This document shows positions 39,805 to 52,800 of a stretch of 64,000 nucleotides of DNA, piece by piece. Position 1 is the stretch's first letter. Every line of letters starts with the position of its first letter. Source of the DNA: Pisaster brevispinus (taxonomy: Eukaryota; Echinodermata; Asteroidea; Forcipulatida; Asteriidae); assembly GCA_023634235.1 (NCBI GenBank), contig JAMKCF010000001.1, forward strand, positions 186,001-250,000, read 5' to 3'. The notes beneath the pieces were generated by a model that saw only the letters and a program-made list of their open reading frames with translations, was not told where the DNA came from and ran no database searches. The translations under genes and the position numbers were made by a program.

Positions 39805-40832
39805 ACGCCCATGATAAAACAAAACAAGTAAGTCTATTTAAAAACAAAAACATTTGTAAATATTATCAGGAAAAATAATGATCTTATTCACCCATGTTAG
39901 GAAGTAATTAATACTAGTAAACATGCAGGTACCACGTTGTAAACACTTCTAATTGGAGGAGTGTGTTGTGGAGCTGTTGGTTTGATCTCAGAGCCAAACT
40001 TTACCCTTAAGATATTTACCATAAAGTTGTACCCTCGGATTTGTTGGTGATAGTTACTTCCTTTCATCTACACCATGCAAAGCTTCAAACATCACTATCC
40101 CATGTTAAAACACCGAACGAAAAAAATATGATATATCTTATAAACAGTGAAAAATAGAAGTTATAGTTCTTGATATATTACAGCAACAAGTCCTTTCCGG
40201 CGGCATTTTAGTAACGGGTCCGAATCGTCTATATTTACAACTGTACAATACAATTATTTAAAATACTCCTCTAATTTTACTTTCATAACAAAAATATTAA
40301 TCTTATTCGGTGAATATTCATAAGATGTTCTTAAGGCTCTGAGACAGATTATTGTTTACACATTTACACAATATTTATCATATTTATATATTTATACATC
40401 TGTTTAAATTGTTGCGAGTCAACTGACGTGATTCTTCAAAAGATTTGAGAAAAAGAAATCCACGATTTGAATTGGACTCGAACATGGATCGTTCAGGACT
40501 TGACAATCGAAACTACCTGATAAACGTGGCCAGCACGTTTCACCCATCCAGAAATCATTGATAAATGGACCCAGTGTCGTAGAGTTGCATTAAGAGCAAA
40601 AAGTAGCTAGGCACGACAAAATTGTGCTTACCAGAGTAAGGTTACCAGCCGAAATAACATGGCTCGTAAGCATTGTTGAATGCTTAAACAGCTCTATGAA
40701 CTTAGCCCTGAGGTCGCAGGTTTGATTTCCGAAAGAACCATTACCGGAAGATTTTAATTTGTTATTTATTTATTTTTATTTTGTTGCCTGTATTTTCAGA
40801 TTTTCTCTTAGTATGAGGATATTTTGAAATTT

Positions 40833-40963
40833 AGGTCGTGTCCGAATTAGCGGCTGCGGCAGTGGCTGTTGCCAGGGGCGTCGCTAAGGACATACTGTAT
40901 GCTTTAACACATGTTAACATAGTGTTCCAGCCGCAGCCGTAGCCGTCAATTCGGAAATGGCTT
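40833..40963. mobile_element. Small inverted-repeat element (MITE-like), copy 2
   Basis: tgtccgaattagcggctgcg at the left is inverted as cagccgtagccgtcaattcgga, shown here as cagccgtagccg and tcaattcgga. The middle matches copy 1 (gctaaggac). Confidence 0.6.
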
Positions 40964-41544
40964 TATTTTAGATCTTCTGAACTTTAGGAAATGAATTTGA
41001 AAGCTGACTGCAGGTAAATCAGACAACCTCGAAGACGGAAAGCTGTTTCATTTCATTATTCGTACTTATAACATAAACTTTAAAGACTTTTTTATACAAA
41101 AGATAAATAAATAATAAAACAATTATATAAATAAAAGGAATCCAAACATTAACATTAAACGTAATGGGTAAATGGCTACATGAGAGAACCCTTCTCCCTT
41201 CAGCCAACGCGGCTACTCTCTCCCCACGTTCGCCATTTTAGGAGTCAAACTTGCACGTAGATATTATTGTAAGCGTGTTAACGCCGCGTTGCCCAATATG
41301 TGCACAGCACGTATTAACGCACGAGAACGTGATGATTGTGATGATGACGTCAGGTGAATTGAGTCAAATCCCTTTTACAAACGGAAGATTAATAAACGAC
41401 TTTTGGTGTTGTTTCGTACTCATAAAAAGTGACAGGTCAGATTGGAACCAGAGAAGAACCCCAATCGACCATCATTATAAGTTTGGTTTATTACGAAGCA
41501 GCCAATAGGCCAAGAACATATTCAAATATAAAAGGCAACATTCA

Positions 41545-41725
41545 TGTGTGGGTCAACATGGTCCATGTTCAGTGTCCTTACAGACCTGGGTCCGGGGCAG
41601 TTGATCCGGAATCGACTGGACCTGATTTTAGGTTGACCCGTGAAACGAGCAATGTTGACCTGAAAATAACCTGGGGAAAACGCGGGTCAAATCTGACCCA
41701 TGATCTTTTACAGTGTGTCGGCCAT
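41545..41725. mobile_element. Possible GGGTCA-rich element
   Basis: Several gggtcaa/ttgaccc phrases and an end cttttacagtgtg resemble the dispersed family, but the core phrase gtcaaactgacgca is absent. Confidence 0.35.
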
Positions 41726-41936
41726 TTTGTTACGCTTAACCCCTGATCCCAGATCCTGTCTTAGTTTGGTCCTGTTGATGTGTAGGAGTTTAAAAAATAT
41801 AGCTGCAATGGCTTAAAGGTGCACTAGTAACGTAGATAAAGCTAGAAATAAATCAAACGAGTGGTGTCGCACCTGGATGTGACGCCATTGTTAACACCTG
41901 GCTGTCACTCCCGATGTAAGAAAGACTAATGAATGG

Positions 41937-42033
41937 TTAAATACAGCATTTAAAGTCATTCTTCTTTTCGTCGTTGCTGGTGAGGCTCAAGCCACTCTCT
42001 GACACTTCCTTGTCTTCCCTGAGGTGTAATTTC
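41937..42033 (-). CDS. RASEF: RASEF last exon: hypervariable tail and CCI
   Basis: After acceptor aaaattgcag the phase-2 frame gives a polar tail ending NDFKCCI and TAA at 41937-41939. The double cysteine fits geranylgeranylation by Rab GGTase. This exon lies 3.2 kb from the preceding one, past the 57-bp array. Confidence 0.85.
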
Positions 42034-45000
42034 CTGCAATTTTAATGTTAAGAATATTAAGATTAGAGAGGTATCTGAACTCATGTAAAACACAACACAA
42101 AAGACCATGCAAGCCTGGCGTGCATTTGAAAATTTTAGGAACATTGAATTCCCGCGTATTCAACACGTAAAAGAAAGAAAAATCCACGCACTATACCAGA
42201 CCCTTAGCGTGAGACTTGCATGGTAAAATCATGGGGAACTTTTGGATTGATGTAGATATACAGACAGTGGAAATCATGGGGAACTGTTGGATCTGTTGTA
42301 GTTATAAGTTATACAGATAGTGGAAATCATGGGGAACTGTTGGATCTGTTGTAGTTATAAGTTATACAGATAGTGGAAATATTTGAGGGAATTGTGGCTA
42401 TGATGGTGGTATAAGTATTAAATTTGTTACGCAGTCAGAGTATGTCAAATGGGCCACAGTCCTTCGAAGTATAACACAGGAGTAACAACCAACGGTCACC
42501 ATTTTGAAAACAAAAAGTTTTCAAATCTGCGAAGGTCAAATCTGCGATGTCCCTATAGCCAAATATCTTTCTCATGACGTACTCTGACCGTGTGCCTAAG
42601 TATATGCTTGTTTCATCAAAGGCACAATCCAGTCACCTATCTGCCGTACTATTTTACATTCAAGAGATTTGTCAGGAATAGTTCAATATGCAAGAACATC
42701 CCGTAAATCTGGGTTCGTATTTTCGTTATGCCGGATCCAAATAAGAACATTCCAAACGTGCACAAATGCATCTTAAGCAAACTGTTATTTGTAGGTTTCA
42801 GAGATTAAGGAATAATTCGCCCAAGCTTACGATGTGTAGTGGTACATTCTACACTGAATCTAAATGTTTCCCTCCACCGATAATTGAAATGGTGGTCTGA
42901 AGTAATACTCTGATTGAACCGCTCTCCTTTGTTATAATGACCTCCATGACTATATGGGGCAATTATAGCTCCCGTCTGGAGCTCTTTTTGTGTTCTGTAA
43001 ATCTCAGGAATTCTTTAGAGGATTTTAGGGGGTAGGCCCCACTTCTATACGAGAGGAAAGGGCGTGATGTATTACGTAATACGCACTGCCGGGTTAAGGT
43101 ATAAGAACATTGGGGGCAAGGTATTGGGCAACGTATTGATTCATAAGGCATGGTTCTGTCAATACCAGCTCTCAACACCATCTTTGTTGACTACCCAACT
43201 TCTCGTTTTGCTCTTGAACGGAACGAAATTGCACTTTGTGGTTTGAGTTCCAATTCTGCCACTTTGTTTCGATCATAAACTTGTCGTAAGTAAATTAATA
43301 TTCTTCAAATATATGACTACAAATCAAATCCAAACACACAAGAACAACTTTCTGAGTATCCCCAAGGTCATTTCTTGCAAGGGCTTCAGAAATATGGCTT
43401 GCAATTAGACCAAATGGCATTGGGCTATGATTATGTTACTTTATAAGTTGTGTTACTGCTTGGTCTATATAACAATTTTTTAATGCATTTTCTATTGTGT
43501 TTTCTTCGAACTCCATTGTTTGGTTGATGCTTCCCTCCCATAATATTTGGTAATTTTCGAGAGATCGTTATCATTCTTAAAGCTCACTGGTTACAAAGTT
43601 CATGGCACCAATTTCCCAGTGAAACATTCCTATCTGAAATATTCATAGTTAGTTAATGAAAAATCATGTAATCTACGAATCAACATTACTTGTTCATTTC
43701 GATCGTAGCAATCGAAATGAGCCCAGTGTACTCCAATGTCTGACACTTGTTCATTTCGATCGTAGCAATCGAAATGAGCCCAGTGTACTCCAATGTCTGA
43801 CACTTGTTCATTTCGATCGTAGCAATCGAAATGAGCCCAGTGTACTCCAATGTCTGACACTTGTTCATTTCGATCGTAGCAATCGAAATGAGCCCAGTGT
43901 ACTCCAATGTCTGACACTTGTTCATTTCGATCGTAGCAATCGAAATGAGCCCAGTGTACTCCAATGTCTGACACTTGTTCATTTCGATCGTAGCAATCGA
44001 AATGAGCCCAGTGTACTCCAATGTCTGACACTTGTTCATTTCGATCGTAGCAATCGAAATGAGCCCAGTGTACTCCAATGTCTGACACTTGTTCATTTCG
44101 ATCGTAGCAATCGAAATGAGCCCAGTGTACTCCAATGTCTGACACTTGTTCATTTCGATCGTAGCAATCGAAATGAGCCCAGTGTACTCCAATGTCTGAC
44201 ACTTGTTCATTTCGATCGTAGCAATCGAAATGAGCCCAGTGTACTCCAATGTCTGACACTTGTTCATTTCGATCGTAGCAATCGAAATGAGCCCAGTGTA
44301 CTCCAATGTCTGACACTTGTTCATTTCGATCGTAGCAATCGAAATGAGCCCAGTGTACTCCAATGTCTGACACTTGTTCATTTCGATCGTAGCAATCGAA
44401 ATGAGCCCAGTGTACTCCAATGTCTGACACTTGTTCATTTCGATCGTAGCAATCGAAATGAGCCCAGTGTACTCCAATGTCTGACACTTGTTCATTTCGA
44501 TCGTAGCAATCGAAATGAGCCCAGTGTACTCCAATGTCTGACACTTGTTCATTTCGATCGTAGCAATCGAAATGAGCCCAGTGTACTCCAATGTCTGACA
44601 CTTGTTCATTTCGATCGTAGCAATCGAAATGAGCCCAGTGTACTCCAATGTCTGACACTTGTTCATTTCGATCGTAGCAATCGAAATGAGCCCAGTGTAC
44701 TCCAATGTCTGACACTTGTTCATTTCGATCGTAGCAATCGAAATGAGCCCAGTGTACTCCAATGTCTGACACTTGTTCATTTCGATCGTAGCAATCGAAA
44801 TGAGCCCAGTGTACTCCAATGTCTGACAAACCCATTTTAAAGCCGTTTTTCACTCAAAGTGTGACACATTTGATGATTTTCCCACACACTGTGATTGTGC
44901 ATGGTTAGTTACTAATACTATCTTGTAAGGTTTGCGATAACAAAATGTACATTTGAGTTCTGGTGGTACTGAAAAGACTGTGTGGTTTAACAACTCGACG

Positions 45001-48000
45001 TTTCGATCATATACGCTCTGAATGTTTTCAGTACAAAGTTGGGGTCGACTTCATTTAGAGCTTAATATTTAAGGTGTGTAGCAATCTTGTGATGTGCCAG
45101 AACAAAACACTATGGAGATATTGATAACTCAGAATGAATCTTGATGCGTTGTGAAACTTTTGTGCTTTGTTACTCCTAACTAATATCAGAGATGTTAAAA
45201 TTATAAAATAAAGGCTGTTTTCTATTAGTTTCAGATGTGAATAAGGATGTAAAACGACACCATACCTCGTAAGGTCCGCAACAGCTTCTTCAACGTTACT
45301 CCCATCCTTTGCACTACACTCTATAAACAACGCGTTGAAGGACTGTAGGTAAGAACATCAACATTCAATTACTCACTTATTTTAAACCTTTCAATTGTTT
45401 CAAATATGCATTAAATTTGGTGCTCGATAGTATGGTGTACCCGTGTCCCATTGTGTCTTCAATGTGCTCGGGAAGACTTCTGTACAAGAAGGGGAGTGTG
45501 CTCGATTATAAGAGCGTATGGAGGGGGACTCTCTCTGCCACATGTCTGGCTTGGTATAAAGTATTTCCTCAGTCTGCCAAAGAAGCTCGTTATTGACCCA
45601 TTGCATTGGCTGCGAGTGCTGAGATGAGTTCAAACAATGGAAACGCGCAGTGCGTACGCTCCGCGCACAACTCTCAGCCAATGATAGGTCTTCAGTGACC
45701 GCATTGAAGATGCTGTTTGTGTCTTTTGATGTCATATGCAAATGGCTTTTTGCTTACAAGCAGTAGTTTGTTAGGTACACTCGAACTACAACGTATATGG
45801 ACACGTGACTGAATTGCCGGGGGTCGATGTTAGTTTTGTAATTTTGTACAATTACAGTCGACAGTATTGGTTTAATTAAAATAATTAATAATCAAAACAT
45901 TTAAAATAACAGCTTGTTCAAAGTGCGGCTTTGTTTCAATCAATACACCTTGAGAAAAGACTATCAATGAAATAATTAAAAATACACTGAGAGTGAATTC
46001 TTGCTGAGCAATATTTCTAGTGAGCGGTGAAAGTAACGGCCCACCATAGTTTGTGTGTATGTACAGTATGTAGTCGTATTTCTATGAAGATCTGATTTTC
46101 GTAGCTATCTGCTGTACCTGGTTGTCTCATTCGGACATAACCCTCCCCCCCCCCCGATTTACAAAAAAAGGAAAACATATTTCACATCAAATATGTTAGT
46201 TCTGCCCAATTTGACTGGAACGAACCAAAGAAAAATTAAGTTCTTAAAACTTATATATGCTGTATCCTCAGTATACAATGGTAATCGTTACTGTAAAATG
46301 CAGGTCAGCGAAGAGTGAAATGCTCATAATCGATACTTGAATCGAAATCACGAAAACTGATCTTTATAGTACACCATAACCTTATACTGAGAACACATAC
46401 TAATCGATATTAAAAACGAATCGACACACAGTTTTTGCACATATCGTATAGTGCCGTGCAATCTAAATCTACCTTGTAAAACCGAACAAAATAATAATCG
46501 ATTCAGGAAGAACATAATAATCTTTAACAAATCTAATTCTTAAAGACCGTAGATTTATGTTATTTGGATAAAATTCAAAACAAAATCGATAGTTAAGAAT
46601 CGATAAAATAAAAATCTTACCCGAGCAAGTCTCTCGCCATCCTCTTGGCGCACGCATCGTATTCCCTCTGCCTGTGCAGATGCGCGCGCATCCACCTTAT
46701 TAGCACAGATCATCACAGGAATCGGCTTGGTGGCGCCCTCCTGTGAAAATAATTCAAAACTTTATTTTATACTTCAAAACTTTAAAATACTTATCATTCA
46801 CTGTAAATTTCTAGTTGATTTTGTTTGGACCTTTGCTGGGGTGTTATAATACCATAATTCGTGCGTTTTTTATTTTAAGTCTGAACAACTTTATACACTG
46901 CTGAATTTATATCACCAAAACATTTTGCTAGTATATATGTTGCATAAGTTTTACAAGCCCTCATCATTGGTTTGCTTGCTGTTCGTATAAGCTCACACTG
47001 GGGTGAAGCAATGACGTTGTCTTTGGCAGCCAATATGCCGATGGGAATTGCATTGTAATGGGTGTAGGTAAAGAAGCACTATGCCGACGTGCAGTGCATT
47101 GTCATTGTAATGGTGTATAGAAGCCAATTTGCCGACTTGTACCAATATGCTCCACTCTATCAAGAAATAGTGTAGTACTTTATAGCCCCACTGTATTCAA
47201 TAATGTCAATATTTTAAGCTAAGTACTTCGTGTTGCAATGTGTGCTTAGATGATACATACAGATTGGGATTAGCAAAAATAATTTACAATACTTAGCCTT
47301 GATTGATGTATTTTATTTGATTTTAGGGTTTCATTTGCCAACTGAGGCTAAAAATGCCGAAATATTATCGGGGTGTCACCCATACACCCCTCGGTCTCTA
47401 CTTTCCTGACGTCACGACATTTTTGCCTTAGCATTAGACACCCTTGATAGAGCATTTCAAGGGGCACCAAGGCAATGACCATAGGAACGTGTCGTCAGTT
47501 GCCCTTTTGTCGCTGTGAAGTACCAAGTATGTTCCAATAATAAACGCTGTTGTTTATGTTTGGTTTGTTTGTTTTGTTTTTATTTTGTGCTTACCTCAAT
47601 TGCTTCAATCCAATCACGTACATTAATGAAGGATCTCTCGTATGTACAATCATACAATAGTAAAACACCATCTGCACGTCGGAAATACGATTTGGCGATG
47701 CTACGGAATCGCTCCTGCCCAGCTGTATCCCACAGCTGTAGTGACGTCACTTTATCGTCTATCTCGATGGTTTTCATTTGGAAGTCGACGCCTGTTTGAT
47801 GAATGAATAAGAGTCAGTGATGTTGGCATATTCACACATTGATTAGGTTCATCTTTATAAGTCAGTTTGTCTTGCCTTAGGTCGGTGTAATAACTTCGGT
47901 AAATTCTTTTCAGATAACCAATCTGTCTTTTCTCTTTTGAGCATTTTAAAAATATTATTTGTTGGTAAATTCCATTGTCAATGAGTTGTGATCATAAACC

Positions 48001-49809
48001 ACTTTTGTCATAAGCGTGTCTATCTTCAGTTAATTATCGTCTTTGTGGTCTACATACAATCAATATCTACCATGTAATATGTAATGTAATAACAATCAAT
48101 TAAACAAGGTGCATGACGTACATTCTGCTGGGCTACATGAAGCTTGTGAGACTATTAAATCAATACATTATTTCCCTTCAACAATTCGTTGTTCGCATCC
48201 AACAATACGATAAGCCTTTAACGCTATTCTGACTACTCTGTGGTTAGTTTCAATATACGGTGCAAGTCTAGCAGCTACAAGTCCACTCTCAAACCTCCGT
48301 ATGGGTCAAAGTTGACACGGATTCTGGGTTGCAGGGAACCTGACTCATTTCTAAATCAGTACAAGCCGGAATATGTATCAAACTGACTCAAAAATGTGTC
48401 AAACTGACGCAAAGCTCGAGTCAAAATTCAATTTTAAACCAGTCTCAAAATTTGGGGCAGGCCCCTGAGACTTGGTAATTTTGATGAGTGCTAGGGTGGC
48501 TACACAGTCGAGTCATTTCGACATTAATGGTCAAAATGATTCCTACAAACTGTATTTTAACCTCAACATAAAATTAATATCGCATTTCTATTTTAAGTGC
48601 AGACACTTATGCGCGTGACACTAACGCAACCTCTACAACATACTAGATCTACTTGGCAGATTTGCCCTCTACGTCCTGTGCGTGTTAGGTTTTTTTCCTC
48701 ACCTGCTGTTATACATAGCTTGATTTGCCCTGGTTTTTCTAGAATCATCTCTGGAATGTCCAGCATGGTTTGCGTGTTGTAGTTAGTGGTGTCATTTACA
48801 TAATTATTGATTTACATATATGATATCGATCAATGAATTAAACTACCATTCGAATACAACATGTACGGCAAAACAATTAACAAAATATGTATTTGAAATT
48901 GGTCTCAGTGTGGCTCTTTCCGACGAATGCTTTGACTAAACATGTGACATGACAGCCTCATTGCATTCGATCCCATAATTTGACACTTGAAACAAACTCA
49001 ATGATGCAGTCGAAACAAGCAATGATGTTTTAAAACTTTTTTTTAAAGTTTCCAAAACATTCTATTCTATTCATACTGGTAAGTCAGTAAATGTCTTACC
49101 TAATGTGGAGTTGAGGTTACTTTGGAAAATTCCTTTGCAAAGGCGCAGAATGAAGCTAGACTTGCCAACAGCTGCGTCTCCAGCTAACACAATTTTGTAC
49201 ATGCGTTCCGGTGGACTCTGAGGTCGTTTTGGTTGTGTCTGGAGAGGAAAAGAGATCGATGTTAGAGAGGACTATGTTGAAGTCTAATTGAGAAACACTG
49301 TTTTGGGATATAGTCATCGTTCTACGTCTAAACATAGCTGTTTGAGCATCTTTAGACGGCTGTTTGCATACTTAGTGTCTTTACGGGACTGTTAATCTAT
49401 TTGAAAACAACATTAAAAAAAAAAAAAAAAAATAAGAAGTCCAAACAAAGTTAACATGTTATGACCTGCAGTATGTACATGTATACATTAAAAAAAAACA
49501 GCAACAACAATATATATATATAAAAATAAAAAAATATATCACCCGACCCCGCTGATTGAAGTAATTTCTGAAAAGTAATCTACTTTAATGGTCAAATCGA
49601 AAGTTAGTTAATTTTACCCAGAAATGTGTATGTCTGCCATAAAAAAACGATTTAAATTTGTAAAAGTATTAATAAATTACAAAACTGCAAAAACCATCAC
49701 ACAGCAAATAAAACAAAAACGGCGTTAGTCACTCATTTACATTATTCTTATACTTTTTGCTGATTTAACACACAATCTATGTAATATTTATAGTGCACTA
49801 CACATTTGT

Positions 49810-49842
<33 letters not shown>

Positions 49843-52800
49843 CAAACGTTTCACCATTGTTAAAATCTGAAATTTATAAGACAATTAGTTCTTGGAAAAT
49901 GAAATAACATTATAGTTATGTGTTTTTTAGGTTGTGCTTTACTTCATTTCTTCAATATTGTACGCTGTTATTCAACAATTGTCTTTAAAAGAAATTTAAG
50001 AACAGCAAAACGAAACACAGCAATCAGGTTATCAAAGCAGTTAAATCATGAGATTAGTCAGTGTATACCTCTTTGGGGGAACTAAAGCTGCCAATAAGAT
50101 CGTCAAAAAATCCCGTAAACTAATTAGTAATGAAAAGAAACACCAATGTAATCTGAGTAATATATAATAAGTCACTTTTTGAGCTCATGGCGCACGACCA
50201 TTAACACCCGTGTAATTTTGGGCCATGTGTTTCATCCTTTAAACCATCCCAGCTCCATTTAGGAACATACTGCCCGTGCTGCCAAATATGTAGCGCATCA
50301 AACTTAACCAATCACAAGAAACATATCTGCCCATTAATTACTCCAGGGTGAAGAGAAGCAATTACCCAACGACACAAGTTTCATGACCGGGATTTAAACC
50401 CACAACCTCGTGATTTTGCCCATAGAAATTCGTGTACGTTACACTATCAATTTGGCCACCATCATTTTGATTCTAGCCCTGTATGATTGTTTAGTGTACA
50501 AAACGCTATAGCTCACCTTCGTTGGTACCTGCGGAAGCGCCCTCTTGCGACCAGAGTTTCGAGGTGAGAGGTTACGCTGCAGTCGTTCATTCTTCAAAGA
50601 GGCTACTGGTTCTTGAACCGGTGACTTGTTAGTAACCGTGACGTCAGACTTGTGTAAGGCGATTACGTCATCCGTTATAGACTCCACTCTTTGAATTTGG
50701 GCCTTTGTCTAAGGGAATAAATATTGTTTTATATCATATCACTATGCGTCATCGTTCACGTATTAAAAGCAGGAAGAATAGCGGTCCCAAAACTGACCCT
50801 TGTGGTACAATACTTATGCTGCTACAAAAAGGCACACACCTCGAAAAATGACTTTAGGTAATATATTCTTGTACATTGTGTACATTCAATACTCACATCG
50901 CTCGTTCAAAGAGCATTTTTGTTAATCTGTGCTATATTCACCTGTTGATCCTCGCAGACAACAATGGCTTCCCTGATTGCATTCTCCTCGATAGGGGTCG
51001 CCCTTCGGAGTTCATCTTCCACGCAATTGGATTCCAGCTCTGAATCTAGTTCGTGTGGATCCCGTAGCGTTGAGTTGCCGGAGTCTGGTGTAAATAGTCA
51101 TCAGAAATATTTGTTTGGTCACAAACTCGTTTCACACACACACAAAAAGTTTAAGCACAAACACGTTTCACACACACATTTTTTACAATGTGTTTAGAAA
51201 TAGATGGTGCAAGTGAAGAACCAATTGTATCAAAACGTTGTTAGTCGGTAATGTAAGATTCCTTTACGCATAGCAACGGACATAGAATGCTGAATTTGGA
51301 TCAAACAGGTCCCCTATACACAGTTTTGTGTTAGAATGCACGATTTGCAAAACTAGCAACCACACTTTCATTTAAAATCATTAAAACAAACAATAACATC
51401 AGAGAAACAAATCTACAATATTGGTCTTCTTCTGTTAATATACGAGCTTATTTAGATCAATTAATCGACATGAATGTCAACAACGTTCAGATTCTTATTT
51501 TTCTTAAACTTTATCATCTGTAGAGAGATTTTTTCATCGGTATACTATACTACTATTGCAAAGTTTTTACTCAATTCAAATAATAGTTGTTGCAAAACGT
51601 TGAGCCCTGAAAAATGATATAAAAATTGTAGCAACTTTACGCTGGTAGCTAACGCAATAAAATGCACCCGTTTTTGCATTAAAAAAACCCAATTAAAAAC
51701 CCAAATGGCGGTCGCAGTCTCACATACAGTTCCAGTAATGTTTTTAGTTGAGCCTCAACTTTAAATTTAACACAATGTAACCGCTTGTGTGAGATGCCAG
51801 TACAAACATAAAGTGTTTTCGTTAATGCATTAACATGTTTGGTGTAGACCGCTTTTCACTGACGTCGCATACGTGGCAACTGACACTGCCATTTCGGGAG
51901 TGGCGTTGCTTGTACAGATATAAGGTCAATGCGCAATGCGCAATGCGCAATATTAGACCCGGTTCAACTTCATGTGATGTGATGCAATGCGAAGCGAATT
52001 TGACGTCACAACTTTTTAATGCGCAGCGAACAGTTCGTTGCGAAGTTTTCACATTAAATTTGCTTCTGATTTAAAGTATAAATCGAGCACACTTAAAATC
52101 TGACTCCCAAATTGGAGCAAGCAGGATGTATCGTTGGTGATGATTTCACTGAAGTAGGCTAATATTCATGTAGGTGCAACAAACATATTAACACAGCAAA
52201 CGTGTGAAAAAATATCTGGACAAAACTTCGGCCATTCTATTTCATGAACTCACCCTCGTAGTCATATTTATATAACTGTTTGTACGAAGCTTTAAAAGAA
52301 GAATATTATATAAAATAAATATATATTTCGCAACGCTATCAGAAAGAGACTTTGAAAAGGTGGATGGACCCTAAGCCGAAGCCCACGCTTAAAAGAGTGG
52401 TTTCGAAAACACCTAAAAATATCACCAGTCTATAAAGTTTTATTTGTGACAAAAACATGCATTCTATGATATATAGATACCAGCAGAAGGTTGTTGGAAT
52501 TTTGCCCAAGATACCAGTATAAAAACTCCCAGCTAGTGTCCCGTGATGCTCGGTCATGTGCATAGTGCAGGGTTGCTTGTAGACTAGCTAGAGGCATGTT
52601 AAATGTCAACTGAGCGTTGTTTTGTTAATATATATCGTTGACAGAGATAGATTGGTAGGTTCCTACAATAACCAGGCAAATGTCCTTGATGGGGTTTGTC
52701 CACTGAATTGATACAACTTTACTTTGTGCGTCACTTTTAACATGGCCGCCGTGTTCCTTTCAACTTTGTTTAACAAACAGGTTTCTGCAATCGCTTAAAA

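Larger units (their letters stand above)
36093..41936. other. Intergenic region between the PAN-SRCR and RASEF genes
   Basis: Both flanking genes are on the minus strand, so this should hold the promoter of the PAN-SRCR gene (left end) and the 3' flank of RASEF (right end). Only repeats listed separately were found: SINE pieces, small inverted-repeat elements and one hairpin. A minus-strand AATAAA at 41487-41492 is a possible RASEF poly(A) signal. I see no exon. Confidence 0.6.

Noticed and set aside
43630..44853. Three ORFs of 377-407 codons on both strands
   Set aside because: They are produced by the 57-bp array, whose unit length is divisible by three; the repeated peptides have no independent support and the array is intronic.
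45400..45741. 113-codon minus-strand ORF in a RASEF intron
   Set aside because: No recognisable domain; both flanking exons already join in phase without it.
52268..52289. Shorter 22-nt version of the RASEF microexon
   Set aside because: Using the inner acag acceptor gives a stop in the required phase; the 36-nt version fits.
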